A stretch of DNA of 64,000 nt. It comes from Hymenobacter cellulosivorans (GTDB lineage: Bacteria; Bacteroidota; Bacteroidia; Cytophagales; Hymenobacteraceae). The stretch is from assembly GCF_022919135.1 (NCBI RefSeq), contig NZ_CP095049.1, positions 1,488,001-1,552,000 of the forward strand, given 5' to 3'. Under the pieces are notes generated by a model. It had not been told where the DNA came from. It saw only the letters and a program-made list of their open reading frames with translations, and did not search any database. Below are positions 51,850 through 61,534 of the stretch, one piece after another. The position numbers and the translations under genes are program-made. Position 1 is the stretch's first letter, and every line of letters begins with the position of its first letter.

Positions 51850-52422
51850 ATGCAAATCAGTTCTCGTATTCAGCAAGCAATAGTCTGTTTGCAAACGGTG
51901 GGCTCTATTACGACGGATCAGCCGGAAACCTTCTTGACAGAGCTAAAGAGCTGCATTAGAAATCACGTTCAGGGTATACTTGACCATTATAGCCAGAATA
52001 GGCTTCAGCCGGAGCACACAACATTTATTCGGCTTTTTCAGGAAGCGCAAACAGCGGATTTACCAGTTTCGGCCTACGCCCTGGCCGAATGCAAGCGTAA
52101 AATCAATGAGTTGGTCATGGTTTGGACCGCAAGTGCGGAGCTACTATGGCATGCTGGTCGTGATTTGCACACCTTTATTAAATGCGTGAACGATGCGCTC
52201 TACGAGTTGGTAGTGTATAAAGTAGGCTGGTCGGAGGAAATTCAGCTTGAGCCGCTGGAAGCTTGGTATTCGGAACCGGAAGGCGAAGTAGTTATCAGTG
52301 ATGTGCATCAGTGCCGGCGCGTAAATGGGGACACATATATGGGTTCAGCTACCTTGCGCCCTGCTACGAAAACTGAGGTAATAGCCGCCAAGCTGTATGA
52401 CTACTATCAGAATTTAGATTAG
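51850..52422 (+). CDS. Hypothetical protein inserted between the two stator genes
   Basis: 190 residues, cytoplasmic, lower GC than both neighbours. Helical segments (LTELKSCIRNHVQGILDHYS, ALAECKRKINELVMVWTASA, LLWHAGRDLHTFIKCVNDAL) followed by a beta-like C-terminal part with tandem tyrosines. Only 3 bp after the stator A stop and 21 bp before the stator B start, so it must be in the same transcript. Separating the usually adjacent stator pair is unusual. No family recognised. Confidence 0.6.
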   Translation: MQISSRIQQAIVCLQTVGSITTDQPETFLTELKSCIRNHVQGILDHYSQNRLQPEHTTFIRLFQEAQTADLPVSAYALAECKRKINELVMVWTASAELLWHAGRDLHTFIKCVNDALYELVVYKVGWSEEIQLEPLEAWYSEPEGEVVISDVHQCRRVNGDTYMGSATLRPATKTEVIAAKLYDYYQNLD

Positions 52423-52443
52423 CTGCCCACCTAATAACCCACC

Positions 52444-53121
52444 ATGAACGACTCGCAAAACCGCTCTTCCAACGACTTCTTCTGGCCCAGCTACGTGGAC
52501 CTGATGACGTCGCTTTTCGTGGTGATGCTGGTCTTGTTCGTGTATAGCTTCAAGCTGTTCAAGGACCGGGAGCACGACCTGAAAACGGCCAACGGGGAGC
52601 TCAAAGCCAAGGCCGAGGAACTAGAGCAGATTACCAAGATTCGCAACTCCCTGAAGCGCCTCGAGGGCCGCTACTTCAAATACGACCCGGCCCTGGAGCG
52701 GCACGAACTGCTGGTGCCGGTGCAGTTCAAGTCGGGCCGCGACGAAATTCAGGAAGCCTACAAGCCCGCCCTGCTGCAGGCCGGCCGCACGCTGCGCTCG
52801 GTGCTCAAAACCATCAAAACCGAGCAGCCGGTGCGCTACTTGGTTATTGTGGAAGGCATGGCTGCCCGCTACGCCGGCAATGATGCCCGCAACCGCGCCG
52901 AAGAGCAGCTCACCTACCAGCTTAGCTACCGCCGGGCCCTGAATCTGCTCAACTTCTGGAAACAGAATGGCCTCGACTTCAGCCAGGACAGCGGCGTCGA
53001 GCTCATCATCGGCGGCAGCGGTTTCTTCGGCACCGGCCGCTACCGGGGCGCTCAGGAGGGCCAGAACAAGCGCTTCCTGATTCAGGTGATTCCGAAGATT
53101 GGGCGCATAACGCGGCAGTAG
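52444..53121 (+). CDS. MotB/OmpA-like stator protein
   Basis: 225 residues. One N-terminal helix (PSYVDLMTSLFVVMLVLFVYSF) contains Asp19 in the position of the ion-binding aspartate of MotB (YVDLMTSL). A coiled coil follows (residues 40-72, KTANGELKAKAEELEQITKI). The rest resembles an OmpA peptidoglycan-binding domain: VPVQFKSGRDEIQEAYKPAL, TLRSVLKTIKTEQPVRYLVIVEGMA and QLSYRRALNLLNFWKQNGLD. It should anchor to the cell wall and form the ion channel with the protein at 50389. The start is ATG in the usual place with no alternative. Confidence 0.85.
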   Translation: MNDSQNRSSNDFFWPSYVDLMTSLFVVMLVLFVYSFKLFKDREHDLKTANGELKAKAEELEQITKIRNSLKRLEGRYFKYDPALERHELLVPVQFKSGRDEIQEAYKPALLQAGRTLRSVLKTIKTEQPVRYLVIVEGMAARYAGNDARNRAEEQLTYQLSYRRALNLLNFWKQNGLDFSQDSGVELIIGGSGFFGTGRYRGAQEGQNKRFLIQVIPKIGRITRQ

Positions 53122-53146
53122 CGCAAAGCGGAGCTTCGCGCTACTG
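53116..53146 (+). terminator. Terminator-like hairpin at the end of the cluster
   Basis: CAGTAGCGC (53116-53124) pairs with GCGCTACTG (53138-53146). It overlaps the stop codon of the stator B gene but has no T run, so it may be a weak or factor-dependent end. Confidence 0.4.
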
Positions 53147-53235
53147 CTTGGCCGAAACAAAAAGCCTAAATCTGCGTGCATTGCGGGTTCCGGGTTTATA
53201 TTCGGGCCCATCCTCCTTTCTACGCTTCGTATCGT

Positions 53236-55473
<2,238 letters not shown>

Positions 55474-55552
55474 GCCGTAGGTAGGTTTCGCGGGAGTCGC
55501 TTCGTATCTTGCGGCCCCAAAGTCCCAAACGCCTGTCTTATTTCGGCTTACT

Positions 55553-55792
55553 ATGAACAAAAAGTTCCTGCTCGGTCTGCTGACCGGCGCTTCGCTGCTG
55601 ACGCTGTCCGTTACCTCGTGCAAAAACCCCGATAACGAAACCAATGAGGATGTAACCACCCAAGCGTTGCCTCCCATTCCGGCAGCTCCCGACACGACGG
55701 GCGGCAAAACGGCTCCTCAAAACGCTGCTACCCGCGAAATCAACTCGGTAAACGCTACCGAGGACATCAAGAAAATGCAGCCTCAGATGTAA
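55553..55792 (+). CDS. Small lipoprotein
   Basis: 79 residues: lipoprotein signal (FLLGLLTGASLLTLSVTSC, Cys23) and a disordered, polar mature part rich in Asn, Asp, Pro and Thr (NPDNETNEDVTTQALPPIP). No domain is visible. It lies between the peptidase and acetyltransferase genes, with a possible promoter element TATCTTGC at 55505-55512. Probably an outer-membrane lipoprotein of unknown role. Confidence 0.75.
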   Translation: MNKKFLLGLLTGASLLTLSVTSCKNPDNETNEDVTTQALPPIPAAPDTTGGKTAPQNAATREINSVNATEDIKKMQPQM

Positions 55793-55814
55793 TTTCAGCC
55801 TTCGGGCTTTTCAG

Positions 55815-55856
55815 CCAACGCCCACTTGCCCTTTCGTCTGAGCAGGTGGGCGTTGG
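55815..55856 (+). terminator. Terminator-like hairpin after the small lipoprotein gene
   Basis: CCAACGCCCACTTGC (55815-55829) pairs with GCAGGTGGGCGTTGG (55842-55856) with one G-T pair. No strong T run. Confidence 0.5.
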
Positions 55857-55955
55857 TGTGTAAAGGGCTTTTGCTTTACAGTTGCCCGTCATTCCTCGGC
55901 AAGCTCGGAATGACGTTCTTTTATAATTCCACTCCAGTTCACCCTCTTCTGATTC

Positions 55956-56483
55956 ATGGCAAACATCACCATTCGGCGCGGTACGCCCGACGACCTGGCC
56001 CGCGTGCACGAGCTTATCGTGGAGCTGGCTATTTATGAGCGGGCCCCCGAGGAAGTCACCAACACGCTGGTCGATATGCACCGCGACGGGTTCGGGCCCG
56101 AGTCCATCTTCGGTTTTTTCGTGGCCGAAACTCCCGAGCAGGGCATTCTGGGCATAGCGTTGTTTTACACCGCCTACTCAACCTGGAAAGGACGGATGCT
56201 GTTCCTAGAAGACCTCGTCGTGACTGAGGCGGCCCGCGGTACGGGCATCGGCAAGAAGCTCTTTGATGCCGTGGTGGCCGAAGCCCGGCGCACCGGGGCC
56301 CACCGCCTGAAGTGGCAGGTGCTGGAGTGGAACGAGCCCGCCATTGGCTTCTACAAGCACATCGGGGCCAACCTCGACCCGGAGTGGTTCAACGGCAACC
56401 TCTCGGCCGAGCAGCTTCAGGCATACGCGTGCGACGCGGCTGTGGTAGCAGCCGTGGAGGCAAACACCTTGCGGAACGAGTAA
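55956..56483 (+). CDS. GNAT family N-acetyltransferase (diamine-acetyltransferase-like)
   Basis: 175 residues. The GNAT fold is seen: TIRRGTPDDLARVHELI at the start, the acetyl-CoA loop TEAARGTGIGKKLFDAVVAE, and WNEPAIGFYKHIGANL. TWKGRMLFLEDLVV resembles spermidine/spermine acetyltransferases, so an amine substrate is likely but not proven. The reading frame runs 67 bp into the end of the convergent hydroxylase gene. Confidence 0.88.
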   Translation: MANITIRRGTPDDLARVHELIVELAIYERAPEEVTNTLVDMHRDGFGPESIFGFFVAETPEQGILGIALFYTAYSTWKGRMLFLEDLVVTEAARGTGIGKKLFDAVVAEARRTGAHRLKWQVLEWNEPAIGFYKHIGANLDPEWFNGNLSAEQLQAYACDAAVVAAVEANTLRNE

Positions 56484-57670
56484 GCCCAGAGCAGTGAAAC
56501 TGCCAGCCAGGCCGTGCCGACGGCTGCGGCGGACATGAATAAGGCCGAGCTGCGCAACGCAAACAACAGCAAAGCCAACGAAACAACAACACGAACCGGC
56601 TCCAGCAAGTAGCCGGTTCGTTTGGCTTCGAAGAGGGCTCCGCAGGCTACGGCCGTCCACATGCACCAAGCGGCTACCGAGTAGCGCACGGCGGGCTCCA
56701 TATCTTTCTGGGTGAACATGAACACGGCTGCCACACCCAGCAGCACTACGTACTGGAGCAGCACGTAGAAATTGACGGTGCGGGGCGCGCTGGTAGTGTA
56801 CTTCTGCACCGTGGCCGCATCGACTTCCGGAATCTGGTAGGGGCCGCCCAACGCGGCAGGACGCCAGCCGGGCCGGCCAAACATGACGCGCACCTTATTC
56901 CAGAAGCCAGGCGTTTCGCGCAGCTGCTCCCGCATCTGGAAATAGTGGTTGAAATTAACCCACAGCGGGTTCCAGGACCGGGCCGGCGTAGTGATGCCGT
57001 AGACCGGCGTTTCCTCCTCCTGCTGAAAGGTGCCAAACATCCGGTCCCAGACAATGAAGGTGCCCGCGTAGTTTTTGTCGATGTACTTGGGGTTGCGGCC
57101 GTGATGGACGCGGTGGTGAGAGGGAGTGTTGAAAACCCATTCCAGCGGGCCCAGCTTGCCGATAAACTCGGTGTGAATCCAGAACTGATAGAGTGTAACC
57201 AGGGCCGAAACGTAGACAAAAAACTCAGTTTCGAAGCCCAGCACGGCCAGGGGCAGGTAAAACAAGAAGGTGAAAAAGCCCTGCAACGAGCTTTGGCGCA
57301 GGGCTACCGATAGGTTATAATCTTCACTCTGGTGGTGCACCACGTGGCCGCCCCAGAAGAAGTTGATTTCGTGGGAGTAGCGGTGGGCAAAGTAGTAGCA
57401 CAAATCGGCCAAGATGAAGAGCACGATGCCCCAGACCCAGGTCTGCGGAATGTGAAACAGGGCAAAGTGAGTGTAGAGCAGCTCGTACATGCCGATGACC
57501 CCGACCTTGAGCAGCACGCCCGTAATCTGGGAGGTCATCCCGCAGCTGATGTTGGTAATGGCGTCGTGAAACCGGTACCGCTCGGTGTGCTGCAGCCGCT
57601 CGACGAGCAGTTCTACCCCGATTAGCGTGAAATAAATGGGAATGGATAAGACGATAGGGTTGATACTCAT
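56417..57670 (-). CDS. Sterol desaturase / fatty acid hydroxylase family protein
   Basis: 417 residues, membrane protein. Eight or more histidines in three boxes bind a di-iron centre: HRYSH (His96, His100), HVVHH (His109, His112, His113) and HHRVHH (His175, His176, His179, His180), with His156 between. Helices flank them (FTLIGVELLVERL, IVLFILADLCYYFA). The C-terminal 150 residues add extra helices, as in alkylglycerol-monooxygenase-like members. It hydroxylates or desaturates a membrane lipid; which one is not clear. It overlaps the convergent GNAT gene by 67 bp at the 3' ends. Confidence 0.92.
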   Translation of the reverse strand: MSINPIVLSIPIYFTLIGVELLVERLQHTERYRFHDAITNISCGMTSQITGVLLKVGVIGMYELLYTHFALFHIPQTWVWGIVLFILADLCYYFAHRYSHEINFFWGGHVVHHQSEDYNLSVALRQSSLQGFFTFLFYLPLAVLGFETEFFVYVSALVTLYQFWIHTEFIGKLGPLEWVFNTPSHHRVHHGRNPKYIDKNYAGTFIVWDRMFGTFQQEEETPVYGITTPARSWNPLWVNFNHYFQMREQLRETPGFWNKVRVMFGRPGWRPAALGGPYQIPEVDAATVQKYTTSAPRTVNFYVLLQYVVLLGVAAVFMFTQKDMEPAVRYSVAAWCMWTAVACGALFEAKRTGYLLEPVRVVVSLALLLFALRSSALFMSAAAVGTAWLAVSLLWAYSFRKVFASTAATTAASHAYA

Positions 57671-57719
57671 GGGTGGGAATAGTTAGGGTGGGAGGAAGCA
57701 GGTTGGAAAAGAAATATAC

Positions 57720-57756
57720 TAAAAAGGGGCCGCTCCTGACAGGAACGGCCCCTTTC
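57720..57756 (-). terminator. Terminator of the DUF4286 gene
   Basis: AAAGGGGCCG pairs with CGGCCCCTTT (57746-57755), extended by GCTCCT/AGGAAC, with A residues (T on the minus strand) on its left. Confidence 0.8.
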
Positions 57757-57783
57757 ACTAGGCTGATTAGCAGCAAGCTGGAC

Positions 57784-58086
57784 TTAATCTACTATTTCCA
57801 GCATGGTGCGGAAAGACGCGTAACGACCTCCGAAGTGCTTTTCCATCTCCCGAATCAGGGCCGGAGCAGCTACCTGCTGGTATTCTTCGAGCTGTTCCAT
57901 GCTAACGCAGTAGTACTGGGAAGCATACGTGACGCCGTTGTCTTCTTCGTTGAGCATGCGGCACAGCTGACTTCTCAGGAAAAAGCCGGTGGCCATTACT
58001 TCGGGCATGTGCGTGTCGCGCATGTATACCAGCCACTCCTCGGCAATTTCCGGGTCCAGGCTGGTCGTGACGTTGTAAAGAATCAT
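57784..58086 (-). CDS. DUF4286 family protein
   Basis: 100 residues. The family start MILYNVTTSLDPEIAEEW is kept, followed by HMPEVMATGFFLRSQLCRML, TYASQYYCVSMEQLEEYQQV and ALIREMEKHFGGRYASFRT. Such dimeric alpha/beta-barrel-like proteins are common single genes in Bacteroidota; function is unknown. It is monocistronic with its own terminator. Confidence 0.9.
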   Translation of the reverse strand: MILYNVTTSLDPEIAEEWLVYMRDTHMPEVMATGFFLRSQLCRMLNEEDNGVTYASQYYCVSMEQLEEYQQVAAPALIREMEKHFGGRYASFRTMLEIVD

Positions 58087-58231
58087 ATGAGTTATTGGGG
58101 TACTAAGAAGCGCAGATTCGGAGGTTCAGGCAATGGGAAGCCGCAGCCGGAGCCACGGCGAAACAGACTAACACAAAAGTCGGCGGAAAAATCCAACTGC
58201 TTGAATATTTACCCCACCAGCTTCCCCGAAA

Positions 58232-58681
58232 TCACACCCGTAGGTAGTCGAACTGGAAGTCCTGAATCCGGGCCTGAATGTCTTTTGGGCTCAGGTTTTC
58301 CTGGGCTGCGGCGGCTACCAGAGCCGGAAGCTCGGCGTCGCCGGCAAAGCGCAGAGACAGAATCTGCTTTATCTGGAGCCGAGCTTCGTAGGGGCGCAGG
58401 CTCTGACCGGTCAGCTCAAAGTAGCGCTGCCGCACTTCGAGCCGAATCAGGCGGTCTTGCAAACTCAGCGCATAATGCTGGCGCAGCATGATGAGCCCGC
58501 CCAGTGTAACGACGCCCAGCAGCATGACCGTAAACCACAGACGGGAAATTTCGTCGTCGTTGCCGGCCACGTTCAGATAGCGCCGAATCCCGTAGCCGGC
58601 CAGTACCAGGGCGGCCGGCACCAGCACGAAATGGTGCCAGGAGTAATACATGGGCTTGTTTTTGGTAGGCTTATCGGCCAT
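58232..58681 (-). CDS. DUF6526 family membrane protein
   Basis: 149 residues. Two helices are visible (HHFVLVPAALVLAGYGIRRY, RLWFTVMLLGVVTLGGLIML), then a cytoplasmic helical domain (RQHYALSLQDRLIRLEVRQR, YFELTGQSLRPYEARLQIKQ, ILSLRFAGDAELPALVAAAA). The pattern fits DUF6526, a Bacteroidota inner-membrane family of unknown role. It begins 35 bp after the MFS terminator. Confidence 0.82.
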   Translation of the reverse strand: MADKPTKNKPMYYSWHHFVLVPAALVLAGYGIRRYLNVAGNDDEISRLWFTVMLLGVVTLGGLIMLRQHYALSLQDRLIRLEVRQRYFELTGQSLRPYEARLQIKQILSLRFAGDAELPALVAAAAQENLSPKDIQARIQDFQFDYLRV

Positions 58682-58715
58682 GATGCAGAAGAATAGAGGT
58701 TAGAGAAAGGGTTAT

Positions 58716-58746
58716 AAAAAACACTCCGGCCAGAAAGCCGGAGTGT
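58716..58746 (-). terminator. Terminator of the MFS gene
   Basis: Perfect arms ACACTCCGGC (58721-58730) and GCCGGAGTGT (58737-58746), followed on the minus strand by five T. Confidence 0.85.
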
Positions 58747-58796
58747 AGTACTGACTTGCTTAACGGCCCGCCCCGCTCTGGGTTAGCGCCGGCAGG

Positions 58797-60065
58797 TTAT
58801 TCTTCCAGGTAGTCCAGGTCTTTGCCGTAGCTCTCGGGCAGGGTGCTGACGGCCCAGAAAGCCACCAGCAACGAAATGACCCCGATAATAGCCGCGCTGC
58901 CAATAATGCCCAGCGGCTGCCCACCTACCTGCAGCCCCGAAAGAGCCTTAAAGATGGGCACCAGCAACACCACCGAGCCCCGAGCAAAGTTAGGGGCCGT
59001 GGTAGCCACCGTGGCCCGCAGGTTGGTGCCAAACTGCTCGGCGGCTACCGTCACAAACAACGCCCAGAAGCCTACGGTGAAGCCCAGCACGAAGCACACC
59101 CCGTAAAAAGCCGTAGGCGAAGCGCCGCGGATGGCAAATAGATATACCGCGCAAAGCAGCCCGCAAAGCACTAGAAACACTTGTAGCGCTCGGTTGCGGC
59201 TATGCAGCACCTGGCTGAGCGTGCCGCTGGCAAAGTCGCCGAAGACCAAGCCAAAGTAGCACCAGAACACGCCCAGACCGGCCGTCACCTCGCCCGTAAT
59301 GCCCAGGGCCTTGCCAAACTCGGGAGCCAGGGTAATCAGAATCCCGACTACAAACCATAGCGGCACGCCGATGAGCAGGCACTTGAGGTAGCGGGCCAGG
59401 CGCGGACCGTTGGTAAACAAACTCAGGAAGTTGCCCCGCGAGGCTTCAGACTGCTTGACCTGCTCAAACATGCCCGACTCGTACACGCCCACCCGCAGCG
59501 CCAGCAAGGCCAAGCCCAGGCCGCCGCCCACGAAATAAGCCGGGCGCCAACCGTAGGTGGCTACCCAGTAGGCCAGCATGGCGCCGGATACACCCACGGT
59601 GGCCACTATCATGGTGCCGTAGCCGCGCTTTTCCTTGGGCAGGGTTTCGGACACCAGCGTGATACCCGCGCCGAGCTCCCCGGCCAAACCTATGCCGGCA
59701 ATAAGGCGCAGCCAGGCATACTGGTCGATGGTCTGGACGAAGCCGTTGGCTAGGTTGGCCAGGGAGTATAGCAAAATTGAGCCGAAGAGCACCGAGAGCC
59801 GGCCCCTTTTGTCGCCCAGGATACCCCACAGGATGCCGCCGAGCAGCATGCCGCCCATCTGCATGTTAATCAGAAACAGGCCCTGGTTGGTAACATCGGC
59901 GGCTTTGGTGATGCCCAGCTCGTTGAGGCTCTGCACCCGCACGATGCTGAACAAAATCAGGTCGTAGATATCGACGAAGTAACCCAGCGAGGCCACGATG
60001 ACAATGGCGCTGAATAGAGAAGCTGTTTTGGGGGCCGAATCGGGGCGGGGGGACGTAATGGCCAT
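58797..60065 (-). CDS. MFS transporter
   Basis: 422 residues with twelve predicted helices. MFS signatures are visible: GILGDKRGRLSVLFGS between helices 2 and 3, AGIGLAGELGAGITLVSETL in helix 4, and PKEKRGYGTMIVATVG. The overall pattern resembles sialate/aromatic-acid-type symporters of the family. The substrate cannot be told from sequence. It has its own terminator and stands alone. Confidence 0.9.
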   Translation of the reverse strand: MAITSPRPDSAPKTASLFSAIVIVASLGYFVDIYDLILFSIVRVQSLNELGITKAADVTNQGLFLINMQMGGMLLGGILWGILGDKRGRLSVLFGSILLYSLANLANGFVQTIDQYAWLRLIAGIGLAGELGAGITLVSETLPKEKRGYGTMIVATVGVSGAMLAYWVATYGWRPAYFVGGGLGLALLALRVGVYESGMFEQVKQSEASRGNFLSLFTNGPRLARYLKCLLIGVPLWFVVGILITLAPEFGKALGITGEVTAGLGVFWCYFGLVFGDFASGTLSQVLHSRNRALQVFLVLCGLLCAVYLFAIRGASPTAFYGVCFVLGFTVGFWALFVTVAAEQFGTNLRATVATTAPNFARGSVVLLVPIFKALSGLQVGGQPLGIIGSAAIIGVISLLVAFWAVSTLPESYGKDLDYLEE

Positions 60066-60114
60066 GCAGGAACGGGGCGGAGTGAGCAGGATTGGAAATG
60101 CAGATTACAAAGAT

Positions 60115-60447
60115 TTACGCGCTCCGCAACTCATGATACTGGCGGCAACAGTCTTTGATTATGGCTTCGGCTACGTCGTAATCCATCCAACTGGCATCGT
60201 ACTTACCTGGAACCAAGCCAGAAACTAGGAAGCCATAATCTTCACCACCCTCGAAAGACTGCATGTCTACGACGTCCATAAGACTAGTTTCCGCAATGGA
60301 AAAAGCCCATTCCTCCCAGCGGGCCCGGAAGTAAAACGGATAAGTATTTACTGTGCCTTCCGCCTGTACCGGGCAGTACCCCTCAATTGCGCCCACAAGC
60401 TTTAGCGCGACGGCGTCAATTTGGCGGAAGTGCTCTTTGGGTATCAC
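60115..60447 (-). CDS. Hypothetical protein, translationally coupled to the CDF exporter gene
   Basis: 110 residues starting with a GTG whose last bases overlap the stop of the CDF gene (GTGA). MIPKEHFRQIDAVALKLVGA, FYFRARWEEWAFSIAETSLM and DYGFLVSGLVPGKYDASWMD suggest a small mixed alpha/beta cytoplasmic protein. I do not recognise it. The overlap suggests that it is made together with the zinc exporter, but a functional link is unproven. Confidence 0.65.
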   Translation of the reverse strand: MIPKEHFRQIDAVALKLVGAIEGYCPVQAEGTVNTYPFYFRARWEEWAFSIAETSLMDVVDMQSFEGGEDYGFLVSGLVPGKYDASWMDYDVAEAIIKDCCRQYHELRSA

Positions 60448-61406
60448 GCGGATTGTTTTGTGGTGACGATGCTGTCTTCCTCGGCGTCGCAGCAGCCGTG
60501 GTGACCGGCTACGGCTGTGTCCTGTTCAATCTGGACGGTGCAGTGGCCGATGTTGAACTCGTGAATTAGGTCGTGCTGCAGGTTTTTGAGAAAAAGGTTA
60601 GCGTCGGAGCTGCCGGTGGGCCGCACTACGTGGGCTGTCAGGGCGGTGTCTTGGGTGCTCAGGGGCCATACGTGCAGGTCGTGGACTTCCGTGACGCCGG
60701 GCTGGGCCAGCAGAAACGTGCGCACCTGATTCAGGTCGATGCCGGCGGGTACGGCCTGCAGGCTGAGCTGTACCGTTTCGCGCAACAACCCCCAGGAGCT
60801 GTAGGCAATCAAGCCCAGGATAACGAAGCTGATGGCCGGGTCGAGCCAGAGCCAGCCGGTCCAGAACACTAGGCCGCCGCCCACCACTACCCCCGCCGAT
60901 ACCAGCGCGTCGGTGAGCATGTGCAGGTAGGCCCCGCGCACGTTTACGTCGCCCTTTTGCCCGCTGCTGAACAGCCAAGCCGTAAAACCATTGACGACAA
61001 TACCCAGGCCGGCCAGCAGCATGACCAGTTTGCCATTCACGGGCTCCGGGTGGCGCAAATGTTCAATAGTTTCCCACAGAATAGCGCCCAGGGCCCCGTA
61101 CAGCAAGGCCGCATTGATTAGAGCAGCCTGAATAGTGGCGCCCTTGTAGCCGTAAGTGTAACGGGCTGAGCTGCGCCGCTTGGCCAGCGTGGCCGCGCCC
61201 CAAGCCAGTGCCAGACTCAGCACGTCGCTCAGGTTGTGGCCCGCGTCGGAGAGCAGCGCCGAAGAATTGGCCCAGAGCCCACCGATAACCTCGGCGACGA
61301 CGAATACAATATTGAGCGCAATGCCCACTGCGAAGGCCCGGCCAAACTCTGCCGGCGCGTGCGAGTGGTGATGGTCGTGGCTGTGGTGGTCGTGCGAGTG
61401 AGCCAT
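60444..61406 (-). CDS. Cation diffusion facilitator (CDF) zinc exporter, CzcD-like
   Basis: 320 residues. A His-rich N-terminus (HSHDHHSHDHHHSH) is typical of zinc CDF exporters. Six helices carry the metal-site residues: LLSDAGHNLSDVL (Asp54, His57, Asp61) in helix 2 and HMLTDALVS in helix 5. The C-terminal cytoplasmic domain (QPGVTEVHDLHVWPLSTQD) ends with Cys-rich GHHGCCDAEED. It exports Zn2+ or related divalent metals by proton exchange. A perfect terminator lies upstream, at the end of the TonB receptor gene, and its stop overlaps the next gene. Confidence 0.92.
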   Translation of the reverse strand: MAHSHDHHSHDHHHSHAPAEFGRAFAVGIALNIVFVVAEVIGGLWANSSALLSDAGHNLSDVLSLALAWGAATLAKRRSSARYTYGYKGATIQAALINAALLYGALGAILWETIEHLRHPEPVNGKLVMLLAGLGIVVNGFTAWLFSSGQKGDVNVRGAYLHMLTDALVSAGVVVGGGLVFWTGWLWLDPAISFVILGLIAYSSWGLLRETVQLSLQAVPAGIDLNQVRTFLLAQPGVTEVHDLHVWPLSTQDTALTAHVVRPTGSSDANLFLKNLQHDLIHEFNIGHCTVQIEQDTAVAGHHGCCDAEEDSIVTTKQSA

Positions 61407-61423
61407 ACAGTGCGGGAAGTCTT

Positions 61424-61464
61424 AAAAGCAGTTGGCAGCAAGTTACCTGCTTGCTGCCAACTGC
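61424..61464 (-). terminator. Terminator of the TonB receptor gene
   Basis: Perfect 15-bp arms GCAGTTGGCAGCAAG (61428-61442) and CTTGCTGCCAACTGC (61450-61464), followed on the minus strand by TTTT. Confidence 0.85.
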
Positions 61465-61534
61465 GGGGTATTCGGGAAAGTGCCTTTCAGAGCCGGATTC
61501 AAAGTTATCCGACGCTTAAAGCCAGCGGCGGGCT

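Noticed and set aside
50389..53121. Calling the stator genes a Zorya defence system
   Set aside because: A ZorA-like tail and MotB-like partner are present, but no ZorC, no SWI2/SNF2 helicase ZorD and no HNH ZorE is in the window, and the neighbours are tubulin-like and actin-like proteins.
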